DNA from: Azolla caroliniana
Lineage: Eukaryota > Polypodiophyta
DNA length: 64,000 nucleotides
Direction: 5' to 3'
Assembly: GCA_043228905.1 (NCBI GenBank)
Contig: JBHGNT010000009.1
Coordinates: 8,370,001-8,434,000, forward strand
Notes under the pieces: model-generated
Told to the model about the DNA's origin: nothing
Databases searched by the model: none
What the model saw: only the letters and a program-made list of their open reading frames with translations
Program-made: the position numbers and the translations under genes
Shown: one piece after another, positions 1 to 11,488 of the stretch
Layout: each line of letters starts with the position of its first letter
How positions within the stretch are numbered: the first letter of the stretch is position 1

Positions 1-70
1 TAGGGTTTTGGGTCTAAGTAAGTGCTCGAAAGACCTACTCAGTATAAATTGAAGAAAATCATTTTGACAG

Positions 71-947
71 TGTGCAGTAATACAATTACCATCTCAGACA
101 CTTTTGCTAGCAAGTACTGATGCAAAGAAGCAGGACCGAATGCTTGGCATGCTATTTCCCGGGGTATGTTCTCTTTCCTAAACTCATTGTGACATGGACT
201 TAAAGCAAACACGAGTTGTGATAAATAGGCTTTCTGGGGATGAAATAGTACTTATTAGCACGCACAAAAACAAACAAAAATGTGAAATAAGGTATTGAGA
301 TACCCTCTGGTGGTATAGCAATTTAATTTTGAATGCCATCTTTATGTGTCACTTTAGGTGACATTAGCATTCAGTAAAAAATATATAACGATGAGAGTTT
401 GCTATAACTTATTTAGCATCATGATCTTTCAAGTTAATTATGTTTCCCATTATGTTCCATCCCAAATAATGTAGCTGGGACTTGTAGCTAGAGCTCTCAG
501 GTACACTCTTCTTCATAATAGAAATACCGAATCATGACAACCACGCTCTTTCCATTGCATGCTGTAGAATGTGTTCCTAGTTGAAAATCTTCAATCAGAT
601 AATACTAATAATAAGACACTAAAAAAGTCCAAGGATAAGGCATGGAAACTAAAATACCGCATGTCACAGATCACCTGGCATCAGCCCTTCTGGGTTTACT
701 ATCCTAGTCTCACAGATTCTCCTCTACATCTCTATACAACAAATGAGGTTTAAACCTCCCTTTATAGGGCTCTGGTCAAATTGGTTGTTTGCAAACTTGT
801 GTGCCTAGATATTGAATATTAATACCAGCTGTTATGGATATAACAAAATGCTAGTGCTAAAAAAGTTATGGTCATTTCATGTACTAGGATATGGTGGTTT
901 TCAAGCCTCAGGTATCAAGTCAGCCACAGCCACAGCCACAGCCACAA

Positions 948-1045
<98 letters not shown>

Positions 1046-1205
1046 ACAGCAACAGCAATTGCAACAACTTCCAGCTCAGGGTGTTGGTTCTGCAATAGGT
1101 CAAACCTTCACCTCACAAGGCCAGCTGGCTAACCAAGTGCGGCCACAGCTATTACAATCGAATCAACTCCAAGGCCAAGGTTCAGGAACAGGATTCTTGC
1201 AATAA
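71..1205 (+). CDS. MED25: Mediator subunit 25, C-terminal end (two exons, 5'-partial)
   Basis: This is the 3' end of a gene that enters from the left edge. Exon 71-163 (31 codons) begins CAVIQLPSQTLLL and ends MLGMLFPG, followed by a GTATGT donor. Exon 888-1205 follows a CTAG acceptor and continues in phase 0 with DMVVFKPQ. The joined block LFPGDMVVFKPQ is, from memory, a hallmark of plant MED25 (PFT1) at the end of its activator-interaction domain. A Gln-rich tail follows, as in plant MED25, ending in GTGFLQ and a TAA stop. MED25 is a Mediator subunit that links transcription factors (for example in jasmonate and light signalling) to RNA polymerase II in the nucleus. The earlier exons, including the von Willebrand-type domain, lie outside the window. 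Both splice junctions keep the frame, so this looks functional. Confidence 0.88.
164..887 (+). other. MED25 intron
   Basis: This is a 724-bp AT-rich GT-AG intron between the last two MED25 exons. The donor is GTATGTT at 164 and the acceptor is GTACTAG ending at 887. I see no other feature in it. A 60-codon open frame at 571-753 has no recognisable product. Confidence 0.8.
945..1058 (+). repeat. Uninterrupted 38-codon glutamine tract in MED25
   Basis: There are 38 consecutive Gln codons, largely alternating CAG and CAA, preceded by four Gln-Pro steps. The mixed codon use makes a translated polyQ more likely than a pure CAG slippage repeat. The same DNA gives long false open frames of Ala/Thr, Ser/Asn and Leu in other frames. 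Confidence 0.95.
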
Positions 1206-4200
1206 TACATCTAACAATTTCTCAAAAATATGATGTAATACTAGATCAAAATGTAGGTAACTTGAAAATGATACATAAAAATTGCCATCGCTTTTCATTT
1301 TAAATACATATAAACTCGAAGGTCAAGGTAGGCTTGTTATGATAGACTTGCCATTTTTTGCCACAATTACATTGGTAATTGGAACAGAAACGAAGGATAT
1401 CCTCATAGCTTTTTCAGGCCACATTTTTTAAACTATAAATATGTATATTTTCTCAGATTCTAGTAAACATTTCATGCAGTATTATTGTTGCCTTCGTTTC
1501 AGTATTTTGCAGGGTCTGCTGTTTGGCTATGGCAAGAGTTTGCATTCAAAATTGGACATTATAGATAGTATTTGATATATTTATGATTCATTATAAGAAG
1601 CAAAGAGTGATCGATGCATAGAACACAACCATTTCATAGTTTGTGCCTGAAGATTATAAGCACCAAACAAGACATCATGAAAGAACCATTTTTGTTATTT
1701 GTAACTGCTGCTTTTTATTGTTTGCATTGGTTTACATTGAAAGGTGTTGATCTCGATTGGAAAACAAATATCTTAAAAATAAATTATATTAGAATTGCAA
1801 TTATGGATGCAGAGTGATTGACATATTTATGATTTTAGTATTTGTAGTTGCTTCTAACCACTTCTGAAGTGCTTTATTTACGTTGAAAAACGTTGATCTC
1901 TTATTGGAAAACAAGAACTTATATACAAAGCACGGAGTGATTCACATATTTATGATTGCTTATAAAACCAAGGAGTGATTGATCTGTAGAAGAAATCTCT
2001 TTTATTGTTTACCATTCATGATAGAAGCATCACCATTGATGTATAAATAGACAAAACATGAGAACCATGTTCATTATTTGCACTTGCTTCTAAACACAAC
2101 TTCTGGACATTGATCTTTGATGGGAAAACAAGACCTTATATACAAAGGACATTGTAATTCCCTTTATTTATTTTGGAATAGGATTCTATTTCATTTGAAT
2201 GCTTATGTCAAATTAGCTATGATATAACATACATGTGTTCACTTCTATAAAGCAATGCTTGACAAGAACATTTGCTTGGCAAATATGAAGTTTTGGACTA
2301 AAAGCACTTAGGTCAAATACAAAATCCTTTGTGGAAGAGTGCTTAGGTATAGGATTCAAGCCTTGGTAGCCTATCACACAAACAAAGAAAAGAAATTATG
2401 TATATTAACCTCCATTGACAATATCCAAGAATGAGGAAAACATATGCGATGTCTTGCATATTGCTACAAGCCTGGCCAACTTTCATGTTTAAGAGACAAA
2501 TTATGGCTTTCCTTATTGAGAATATTTTAGATCCAATTAATACATGTGAAGAACTAGGGATGACGAATTCCGATATGTCAAAAATAATGGTGGTAGTGAT
2601 CTAGGATTTCAAGTGAATCTAAATGCTACGTGAAGGGTATTTTGCTTTACAATAACTACATTAAGCTTGAGAGGAAGATGTTGGGAGAGCGAACACAACT
2701 AGCAAATGATAAACACAATTAATTGAGTCAAACGGGATGGCTTTTGATTTCCTACTTTGCAAATGTTATAAAACCTTCCACATTAGGTTCTCAAATCCTA
2801 TGGATTCCCTTGAGTGACTCAGTGACTAGTGAATAGTTTTACAAATATGGGACCAACTAATCCAACTCTATGGGAGCTACAATATTTTAACTTTCAGAGT
2901 TTTATATTTTTAATGTGACCAATTATCTTAGGAATGTTGGTGAATTGATGAGACTACAGCATAATACTAATTAATGTCAAGCTATTTACTCTACTTAATG
3001 CATGAAAGAACCAAGAAACATGGTAACTTATTTCTAATTGGATGTTCTCTAAATGTGACAGGATGTTCTCTAGATGTTTCATGGAAATGACTATTGATGG
3101 GCTCAAGTCTTTGATGAAGAAGACTTATTCCATTCTTAATGATGTCCTTTATTAGTAAAAGAGTGGAATAAAAAATGTGCATAACTTTTGCTACCAAGAC
3201 TATTCATCACTAGGGAAATGCAGTGCATCATAGTGTTCATTTTACATAAGAACCGAGCAATTAAATTGCTTCCCTAATGAATTATTTATAAGATTGATTC
3301 GAGCTTCTTTGTTTTCTTGTTATGTAGACGACAATGTTTTCCCCTTTATTCTTTGACAAAAAGATTCAATTATTTATGGTAAGGGTTGGGATACCACATG
3401 TGGAGAAACACATTAAAATAGCAGGAATAGATACTTCTTTAGGTCCATTAGGAAAAATTGTTATAACTAGAGAAGGAAAACTTTAATATACATCATATGC
3501 CCACATAATCCATTCTATCCTTGTCAATTGTATCCATTGGTCAAGTTGTAGTTTCCTTCCAATGACCTTCGAGAAAAACACATTTTGTCAACCTTGGATA
3601 AAACTTGAATTGTGGCGATACCGATACCTTAGGCACATGGTCATATGGTTTGTAGCTTAATGCATATAAATGGTGGTTGGGTGACACATTAGTGAAATAG
3701 AGTTCTTGTGCTACCTTCAAGTCTTTCGAGTTGCATAGGGAGAGATTGTTGGCATGGATAACCATCAACACAATTTTCTCCCAAGACTACCAATATCAGG
3801 AAACTTTTGGCAAATCTCCTTGTTGAGAAGTGCTAAGCATTCCTTTGTGTATGAGTGAGGGCATGTCATTTAGTGTGCTTATGTTTAGTTAACATAGTGG
3901 AAAAGGTTTCCCTTTATCTCATTGTAACTTCAAATCCAAGGTCATGTTTAGCCCCTCTAGATACTAGATGTCATCTTTAAATCCACGGCTTCCTTTAGCC
4001 ACTCAAGATCTATGGAAATACAATGGAATGACTTGGAAAAAGCGTAGATGAGATTAAATGCATTTATCCCTCAAAAACAATAAATGGAACTAATTAGGAT
4101 CACAAGATATTTCATCTTTTGTTGATGTGAATTAGGGTGCATTGCCCCTTGTTAAACACATGTCATGAACTTCTAGTAAGTGTAAGAGTAGCATTGATGC

Positions 4201-4842
4201 AAGACCAGTACATCAAAACCTAGAATATTATTTCTTGTGGCTATCCTTGTGTGAAAAGTGCCTAGACCATTGTGTAAAACTAGAAAAGTCACTTGTTTGT
4301 GTTTTGATCTTCCTTCTTGTTCACTTTCTCAACATTTACTTACAGTGGGAATCTTTTTTTCTCTTTCATTAACCTCTTATGTTATCCTAATGATCTTGGA
4401 TTTGGCGAAAATAGTGTAGCAATAGTAGAACCTTCTAATGCATCGAGGTTGATAGTGATAATCGGTTTGCTACTCCCTCACCTTCTTCTTTCACTTTGCG
4501 GCTTCTCATCGAGTAGCAAAGGAGCCGCCAATCACGCTTTCTTCTTGTCCTCCTTTCTTCATTCGGTAAATCAATGCCCAATTGGGTAAAAGGGTAGCAC
4601 CTGAATGCTACCTTTGGGTAATGCAATGCCCAAAGAATTTTGGGCCTTCGTGTAATGGATTCACTTGAATGTCCCTAGTTCTTGGGTACCCCTATCTGAT
4701 GATCTTTCTGATCCTCAAGGACACAAATACTACTCGATTGGTTGGGTGTCGAATTTGATGAAATCCATTTTTTTGCACGTTCGACATGCTAGAATCCAAT
4801 TAGATAGGGGGGGGGGGAGTATGTTAATGTTATGCTCGTAAC
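1206..4842. other. AT-rich region without supported genes
   Basis: This holds the presumed MED25 3' UTR and intergenic DNA. At 1600-2160 there are about three strongly diverged copies of a segment with the phrases 'gagtgatt', 'cacatatttatgat' and 'ttgatct...ttggaaaacaag', so this part arose by old local duplication. Open frames here (for example 1614-1817, 3541-3771, 4317-4589) match nothing I know and have no splice or codon support. The right end near 4730-4843 may be LTR of element G1. Confidence 0.5.
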
Positions 4843-4843
4843 A
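4730..4843 (-). repeat. Possible start of the G1 3' LTR
   Basis: In minus orientation, a purine tract GGAGAGGGGGAG (4846-4857 complement) is followed by TA and then TGTTACGAGC, the expected arrangement of polypurine tract and LTR start. I could not match this sequence to the 5' LTR remnant at 33281-33633, so its extent and identity are uncertain. Confidence 0.4.
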
Positions 4844-4857
4844 TACTCCCCCTCTCC

Positions 4858-5405
4858 AAAAGATTGCACTCTTGTAATGAAAAGTTAGGGAAGTTTGTTT
4901 TAAGAGCATCTTCTTGCTCCCAAGTACCATCCATCCATTTAATTTTAAACTCTCAAATATACTTTGAAAGTAAACGTTTAGTTTTTTAATGGAGAATTCT
5001 TTTTGGCTTATGACGTTTGGATGACAAATCCTCAAAAGTATCAAGAGTTTTAATGGAAACTAACTTATCGTTAGAACCCAAGATTCTTTGAGATGACTAA
5101 CGTGGAAGACACGAGGCGATAGGCTGATGAACCAATACACTTACCCTTACATAATGTTGTAGAGTCATGACGCACATGAGGAGAAATACACGGGTTTGTT
5201 GATGTTTGACAACAGAAACACGAGCTCTATCTTGAGTGGTTTTTATTTTATCCCGAGCTATATGCAACATATCTTGCATATCCCTTAGAAAATTTTGTGT
5301 AGCATATAGCTCATCATGATGAATATTGACATTGATCGGGATAGATGGTTGTAAACCATATATCAACATGAAAGGACTATATCCAGTCGATGCATGTTGG
5401 AAGCT
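4858..5405 (-). pseudogene. G1 integrase C-terminus and chromodomain-like tail
   Basis: Reading the minus strand from 5405, the frame gives SFQHASTGYSPFMLIYG, the end of a Ty3/gypsy integrase core. It is followed by a long helical segment (ARDKIKTTQDRARV), then VFHVSHLKESW and, after a frameshift, EFKIKWMDGTWEQEDALK, which fits the end of a chromodomain. Stops interrupt the tail. The piece continues the integrase block at 11489-12320, from which the copia A/B insertion separates it. Confidence 0.75.
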
Positions 5406-5839
5406 TGTTGAGCGAGCAAGCTCAACTTGGGTCGAACGAAGGAAGAAACCGAGAACCAAATCGGTTGAAGACCGATCGAGGAGACCCAAATTGGCCGTAG
5501 GACTGAGAACTGAGAGCCATGTGGTGAGGGACTCAGGTAGGCCGTTAATAGACTATATTCCTAGTACAGTAACTAGGAATATTGTACGTAGAATTAGTGT
5601 CAAGCTCATTTATGAGCATTCAAGTACCAACGATACTTGTGTCAGCCCACTTGTTAGGGCTTGTATAAAAAGTGCTCACTGAGCATGAAGTATGTACAGA
5701 GCGTTATTCCTCTTAATATAATTTTGTGTCTGCTCTCTCACTCATTCTCTATGTTTCGGCAATTTACCGAACTGTCGTGTTTCCGATATGTATACTTAGT
5801 GTCTTTTACGCACGCTTTCGCACATCGTATTCTTTTACA
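5406..5839 (+). repeat. Copia A 5' LTR
   Basis: It begins TGTTGAGCGAGCAAGCTCAAC, sharing this start with the LTR of copia B, and ends TTTTACA immediately before the primer site. TATAAAAAG near 5667 is a likely TATA box. Confidence 0.85.
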
Positions 5840-5851
5840 TGGTATTAGAGC
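5840..5851 (+). other. Copia A primer-binding site
   Basis: TGGTATTAGAGC abuts the LTR. It is one change from the usual TGGTATCAGAGC, complementary to the 3' end of initiator Met tRNA. Confidence 0.8.
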
Positions 5852-5943
5852 GCGAGGGTTGAGACTCCTCTACAGCCGACAGAAAAGCAAACAATCAAGA
5901 CACAGTCAAGTTTTCTCGTTTTCGGAAAAGATACGATAGAAAT

Positions 5944-7938
5944 ATGGACAGAGGAATGGGAAGCTTGCTTCCGACTTAAAAGCTCGATAGGAGCAACTGC
6001 GCATCTTGGTTGTTCAAGATGCACTAGTACCTTCTCGGCTATGGCTACTGGAGTTATGTCGAAGGAGGTAATGATGCAACACTCGAATCAACACGCAGAG
6101 ACTTCCTGGCCTGGGAACAAGCGGTAAGCAGAGTTCTCTATTGTTTTGCGTCATGTGTGAGCAATGAGCTTTTGAGCTACATTTGGGATGCCAAGACGCC
6201 AAAGAACACGTGGGCGAATCTCAAAAAGATTTTCGTTGCCAGCACGATGGCCAGGAAGCTGCAACTCAGGCAGGAGCTAAGCAATGTCCGGTAGAAAGAT
6301 CTGTCTGTGGCCGATTATACAATCCGAATCAAGGAGATTTTCGAACTCTCACGCCTCCGTCAACGTGAACATCAAGGAGGATGAAATGGTGCAGGTTTGC
6401 CTTGGAGGGTTAGCGTCTAAGTTCAGAGCATTCTGAATGGTGGTCTGCATGAGGGAGAATACATCATCGTTTTTCGAGCTTCAATCTATGTTGCTCGTAG
6501 AAGAAAACCACGTGGGTGCATCGACGAGTGAGCATGCCGACAACAAAATGTTGTATACAGAGGTAGAGAGGCCCCGTGGTCATGGTGGATGAGGCGGGTT
6601 GGCACGCAATGTAGGCGGCTGACAAGAGCAAAATTTACGGCATAATCGGAATGCCGACAACAGTTCCGGACACTCCACAAATAGGGGGAGTGAAGGCGGC
6701 GCTGGGAGCTGGCAAGGGAAAGCCACATCGGACTGCTGGTACTGTGGCAAGGAGGGCCACAGAGAGAGCGAGTGCTGAAGAAACGAGCTGATTCGGACAA
6801 GGTCGGATCAAGCCGAGGAGGTGCAGATAGGTGTCACAGATCGCACTACACAGAAGGCTCAGGGCGAGTCGGCACGAGCCTCGCCTTCGTCATGAAGCAC
6901 AAAGCCAACTCGATGGCGGTTAATACCTCGAGCTTGAACGAGGTATGGTATGTGGATTCGGGAGCATCCAACCACATGACGAATCATCAGGAGTGGTTCT
7001 CGACTCTGGAAAGGCCAGAGCAGTCGGGGGTCGTCGAAACTGGTGATGACACCCCTCACCCCATTGAACACATTGGAGATGTCCCTCTCAGCCATGTTGG
7101 CCAGAAGGGAATCATAAGAAATGTCTTACATGTGCCGACAATCACCAAAAATTTTGTGTCGGTCGAACAGATAGTCGATGAAGGCATGCAAGTTCGATTT
7201 ACTCATTTCGGGTGCTTCATAGAAGAGGAAGGTAAGATAATCGTGCAAGGGCGCCAAGAAGGGAGGATGTTCATCCTCGAGAACAATGACATAGCACCGT
7301 TATGTTTGCGAAATGGTAAAAGGTCAAATCGGATATCGACCTATGGCACAAGTGGTTTGGCCACATCAACTTCCCACGACTTTGAGAGATGCAGACGAAA
7401 AACTTTGGTTTTGGCTTGCCGAAGTTCAGTGGTTGAAAAGGCCAAGTCTGCAAAGCCTGCCAATTAGGGAAGCATCACCGACTTACGTTCCCAAATGAAA
7501 GAAATCGGAGCCAAAACAAGCTCGATTTAATCCATTCGGATGTATGGGGACCGACACAGAACGTGAGTCTTGGTGGGAGCCGATATTTCGTGACTTTCGC
7601 TGATGATTTCACTCAACATACCTGGGCATGCACGATAGAGAAGAAAAACGAAGTCTTCTCCTATTTCTTGAAGGTGAAGAGCCTTGCTGAACGGGAGACA
7701 AGTCGTAAAATCGAATGTCTCAGGACCGGTGGCGGAAAGGAGTACTTCTCCAACTAGTTCTCGAGTTAGTTGCAAAAGGAAGGAATTCGGCATGAATTCT
7801 CCTGCAGATACACGCCGTAGCAGAACGACGTGGCTGAGCGGAAGAATTGGACGATTGAAGAAGTGTCTAGGGCAATGCTCGAAGAGAAGCATATGCCAAA
7901 ATATTATTGGGCCGAAGGCGTGAAGACGGTTGTTTACC
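5944..7938 (+). pseudogene. Copia A gag, pre-integrase and integrase fragment
   Basis: The frame starts MDRGMGSLL and is soon interrupted. A CCHC zinc knuckle (CWYCGKEGHRESEC) lies near 6733-6775. The frame at 6772-7467 has the copia pattern VWYVDSGASNHMTNHQEW (protease region) and NVLHVPTITKNFVSVEQI. Integrase core pieces follow (FVTFADDFTQHTW, then AERKNWTIEEVSRAMLEEKHMPKYYWAE) and end at about 7938. Several stops and frameshifts are present. Confidence 0.85.
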
Positions 7939-8142
7939 TGTTCTTCTTGACTCTGCCGCCGCTGCTGCTCGTTCCGACTTGTTCGGATGTGCCGAGTTCC
8001 TTCGTCGACTCGGCTTCCTTTTTCCCTTTGTCTCCCCCTTTGTTGGTTCTTTCTTCCTCTCTGGCTCCTTGTCCGGTGCCATCCATTCCCTTTCCTTTTC
8101 TCCCCCTCAAGTGCGGCACATCGAGATGCTGAATATCGAGCA

Positions 8143-11024
8143 CACCCATTTGCAACCTATTGGTTTACAGTGTCGGGGAGGGTCAACGAGGTCCCACGTG
8201 TCATTGGCATCCAGTGCCCACATTTCTTATTCCATAGCGGCACGCCAATTTGTGTCCTTTGCCGCTTCTGCGTAGCTCTCCGGCTCACGCACTTCCGCCA
8301 CTTTGGTCATGTACGCATAGTGATGCGCCATGTACTCATTGTACCCGTACCGCGTAACTGGGTTCTTCTGGCAGGAAGACCGGCGTAACTTTTCATCGCC
8401 CGGTTTGGGGCCCTTCTTGGCCAGTTCCGACTTCGTTCCCGAAGATCCGCCTTCATCCTTTCCGGAGTCATAGTTGCTCCGATCCGAATCAACGTTGTCG
8501 ATTCCATATTCCGGCATCTTCTTCTTCCCCTTCTCTTTGTGCGTGAACTGTCTCCTTGGTTCCTTGAGCGGGGAGAGCACGACAGAGTCTCCAGTACTCG
8601 CTGGTTCTTCATCCGACTGGTCATCTCGACTTAGCCGCTCATTCGGTCCACTGAACCGGAATGAGATTGGACTCTCTTCTAGAGTGCCAAAGTCTTCCTC
8701 TTCTACATGGACCTCCTCGGGCTCACTAGCCTCATCTTCCGGAATCGGGTCTTCGTCGGGAGTTGGAGTTGGTAAGGAGTACCATGATGCCATCTCATCA
8801 AACTCGACATCTCGGCTTACTCGAACCTGCTTAGTCCAGTGGTTATACAGTTATACCCCTTCTGCTCATGCGAGTAGCCGACTAGGATGCATTTCTCCGA
8901 CTTCGGATCTAGCTTCTTCTGCTTCTCATCCGGTACATGCACATATGCTATGCTACCGAATATACGAAGGTGTCTCAAATTCGGCTTCCACCCGAAATAC
9001 AGCTCATGTGATGACACCTTGTCTCCGATCTGGTTTTGGGTGTAGACGGCCGTCCGGACCGCCTCAGCCCAATAGAATTGGGGCATGCTCTTCTCCTCCA
9101 GCATTTGCCCTTGCCACGTTGACAATCGACTGGTTCTTCCTTTCGGCCACACCGTTTTGCTCCGGTGTGTATCTATAGCTGAATTCTCTCCGAATTCCGT
9201 TCTACTGTAGCTAACTATTGAATTCGCCAGAAAAGTATTCTTTTCCGCCATCTGACCGCAAGCACTTGACCTTCCTCTCCGTTTCCCGTTCCACTAAGCT
9301 TTGCAAGTTTCGAAAACATTCGAAGACTTCGCTCTTCCGTTCGATGAGGTAGATCCACATGTGTCGGCTATAGTCATCGATGAAGGAGACGAATGTGCCG
9401 GTCCCCATACATCCGAATGTATTAGATCGAGCTTGTTACAACTCTGGTTTCGTTCGGTGGGGAATGGAAGCCAGTGTTGCTTCCTGAGTTGGCAGGCTTC
9501 ACAAATTTCAGCCTTCCAGTCGATAAATTTCGGCAAACCGAAGACAACTTGTTTCGATTGTAGGTCCTGAAGCCTCCAATAGTTGACGTGGCCAATCCGT
9601 TTGTACCACAGGTCGATGTCCGACTCGACCTTCTGCCCTTCGGAAAACATGGTGGTGCCAACGTCATTGGTGTTGAGGATGAACATCCTCCCTTCCCTGT
9701 GCCCTTGCGCAATTATCCGGCCTTCTTCCTCGATGAAGCACCCTAGGTGTGTAAACCGCACTTGCATCCCTTGGTCGACGATTTGTCCAACTGACACCAG
9801 GTTCTTTGTGATAGTCCGAACATGTAGTACGTTCATCAGCTTCCCCTTTTGTTCGACATGGCTTAAAGGAACTTCTCCAAGATGCACAATTGGGTGAGGG
9901 GTGTCGTCTCCGGTTTCGAGAATCCCCGGTTGTTCCGACTTCTCCAAAAAAGAGAACCACTCTTCATGGCTCGTCATGTGGTTGGACGCTCCGGAATCAA
10001 CGTACCATACTTCCTCCGATTTGGAAGTAGTCTTTTTCCTTGAGTTAGCCTTGTGCTTCATCACGAAGGCTGGCCCTTTACCGGTTTTCCCGGTTCCGGA
10101 TCCTTCTGATCCTTCCATGTAGTGTGAGCTTTGCCGGTTCTCCCAACCGGTTTTGCCGGATCTGGATTTGTCCGAATCAGCGCGATTCTTCCAGCACTTG
10201 GTTTCCTTGTGGCCCTTTTTGCCACAGTACCAGCATTCCATGTCAGTCTTTCCTTGCCGGTTCATGGTGCCGCATTGACTCCCCCTGCTTGTGGAGGGTC
10301 CGAAACTATTGTCGGCACCACCTCTGTGCCTCTGGTCCTGCTCTTGCCGGCCGCCTCCATTGTGTGTTGACCCACCTCATCCACCACGTCCATGGGGCCG
10401 ATTTGCGTCCCTGTACAACATCTGACCGTCCGATTGAGTGGTCCTTGACCCACTCGCGTGGTTTTCTTTGACCATCAACATCGATTGCAAGTCAAAGAAA
10501 GATGGTGGTTTCTCCCGGGTGTAGATCGCTATCTGGATTGGCCCGTACCTTTGCACTAGACCACCGAGGTAGATTTGTACCATCTCGTCTTCGTCCACTG
10601 TCACGTTTATGGACCCGAGTGTGTCGCAAATCTCCTTTATCTTGGTGGTGTAGTCCATAATCGACATGTCTCTTTGCCGGATGTTGTTCAACTCTTGCCG
10701 CAGCTACAACTTACGGGTTGTGGTACTCGCGGCAAAAATCTTCCTCCGATTTCCCCAGGTCTCCTTTGGCATTTTTGCATCCTTTATGTAACCGAGCATC
10801 TGGTCATGCACACAGGACGTGAGGTAGTACAATACTCGGCTCACTCCTTGCTCCCAAACTGGGAAGTCATTGTGTGCCGGCTCCAGCGCTACCTCGTTCG
10901 TTCGTTCCACGAACCTCCAATATCCATGCCCCAGCAGGTACTGGTGCATTTTATATGACCAAGACATGTAGTTGCTCCAGTCGAGCTTCTCTGTGGGAAG
11001 TGAACTCGCCATACCTCTGTCCAT
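8143..11024 (-). pseudogene. Copia B gag-pol remnant
   Basis: Gag begins at 11024 (MDRGMASSLPTEKLDWSNY) and contains GYIKDAKMPKETWGN and a CCHC knuckle, CWYCGKKGHKETKC. The protease region reads VWYVDSGASNHMTSHEEW. Pre-integrase reads NVLHVRTITKNLVSVGQI and DLWYKRIGHVNYWRLQDL. Integrase pieces (FVSFIDDYSRHMWIYLIE and a segment at 9251-8817) lie in shifted frames. The linker to RT (8793-8227) carries the acidic stretch before NPVTRYGYNEYMAHHYAY. Stops and frameshifts mark it as inactive. Confidence 0.85.
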
Positions 11025-11105
11025 ATCTTTCTATGTATTTCCTTATTGGGTATTAGGGTTTGTCTTCGAAAGTGTCTGTCAGTTGTAGAGGTTCTCAACC
11101 CTCGT

Positions 11106-11117
11106 GCTTTGATACCA
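11106..11117 (-). other. Copia B primer-binding site
   Basis: The complement reads TGGTATCAAAGC directly beside the LTR, matching a Met-tRNA-type primer site. Confidence 0.85.
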
Positions 11118-11488
11118 TGTGAATGTAAACATGCGGAAACGTTAGACAGAACAAGCTTAGCCGGATAGCAACAGAGAATAAGATGAAGGTTTAATGGAGA
11201 AGCTTAGTATGTTACTCTGTACATACAACGTGCTAAACAACACTATTTATACAAGTCCATAAAGGTCTGACAGAAGTACTGACAAGTACTTCAATATTCC
11301 TACGTGCTACTGACACTAACTATGAGACAATGATTACCTAGTAGTCTAGGCTACTACTAGGCTTCTGGTTCCCGCTCGAATCCGGCTCTCCGATCCGTCT
11401 CCCTAATCTGGCCGGTTGTTTCCGGATACCGATCTGGCTCATCCTTCTGGATGCCAATCCGGATCTTGTTGAGCTTGCTCGCTCAACA
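11118..11488 (-). repeat. Copia B 5' LTR
   Basis: A 371-bp LTR. In element sense it starts TGTTGAGCGAGCAAGCTCAAC, like copia A, then diverges, so A and B are related but separate subfamilies. A TATAAATAG lies about two thirds of the way along. Confidence 0.85.

Larger units (their letters stand above)
5406..7938 (+). mobile_element. Copia A: Ty1/copia element, 5' half only
   Basis: It starts with a 434-bp LTR (5406-5839), followed by a primer site, gag, gag-pre-integrase and integrase. It breaks off at about 7938, where the opposed element B begins. RT, RNase H and the 3' LTR are missing. It sits directly in G1 integrase sequence. Confidence 0.85.
7939..11488 (-). mobile_element. Copia B: Ty1/copia element, minus strand, internally deleted, 3' LTR lost
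   Basis: A 5' LTR (11488-11118) is followed by gag, pre-integrase, integrase and the N-terminal RT region. Near 8143 the sequence jumps from the start of RT to the end of pol (IQHLDVPHLRG), so about 1.35 kb of RT and RNase H is missing compared with copia D. Its 3' non-coding part stops at about 7939 against copia A. Confidence 0.85.

Noticed and set aside
812-1132. Long Ala/Thr, Ser/Asn, Leu and Val open frames over the CAG/CAA tract on both strands
   Set aside because: They are frame shadows of the MED25 polyQ tract; only the Gln frame joins the exon at 71-163 with correct splice phase.
1600-2160. A possible gene in the diverged repeats after MED25
   Set aside because: The frames are short, AT-rich and broken, with no motif or splice support.
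8474-9178. 234-aa plus-strand open frame
   Set aside because: It is the complement of the copia B pol region, which is clearly recognisable on the minus strand.
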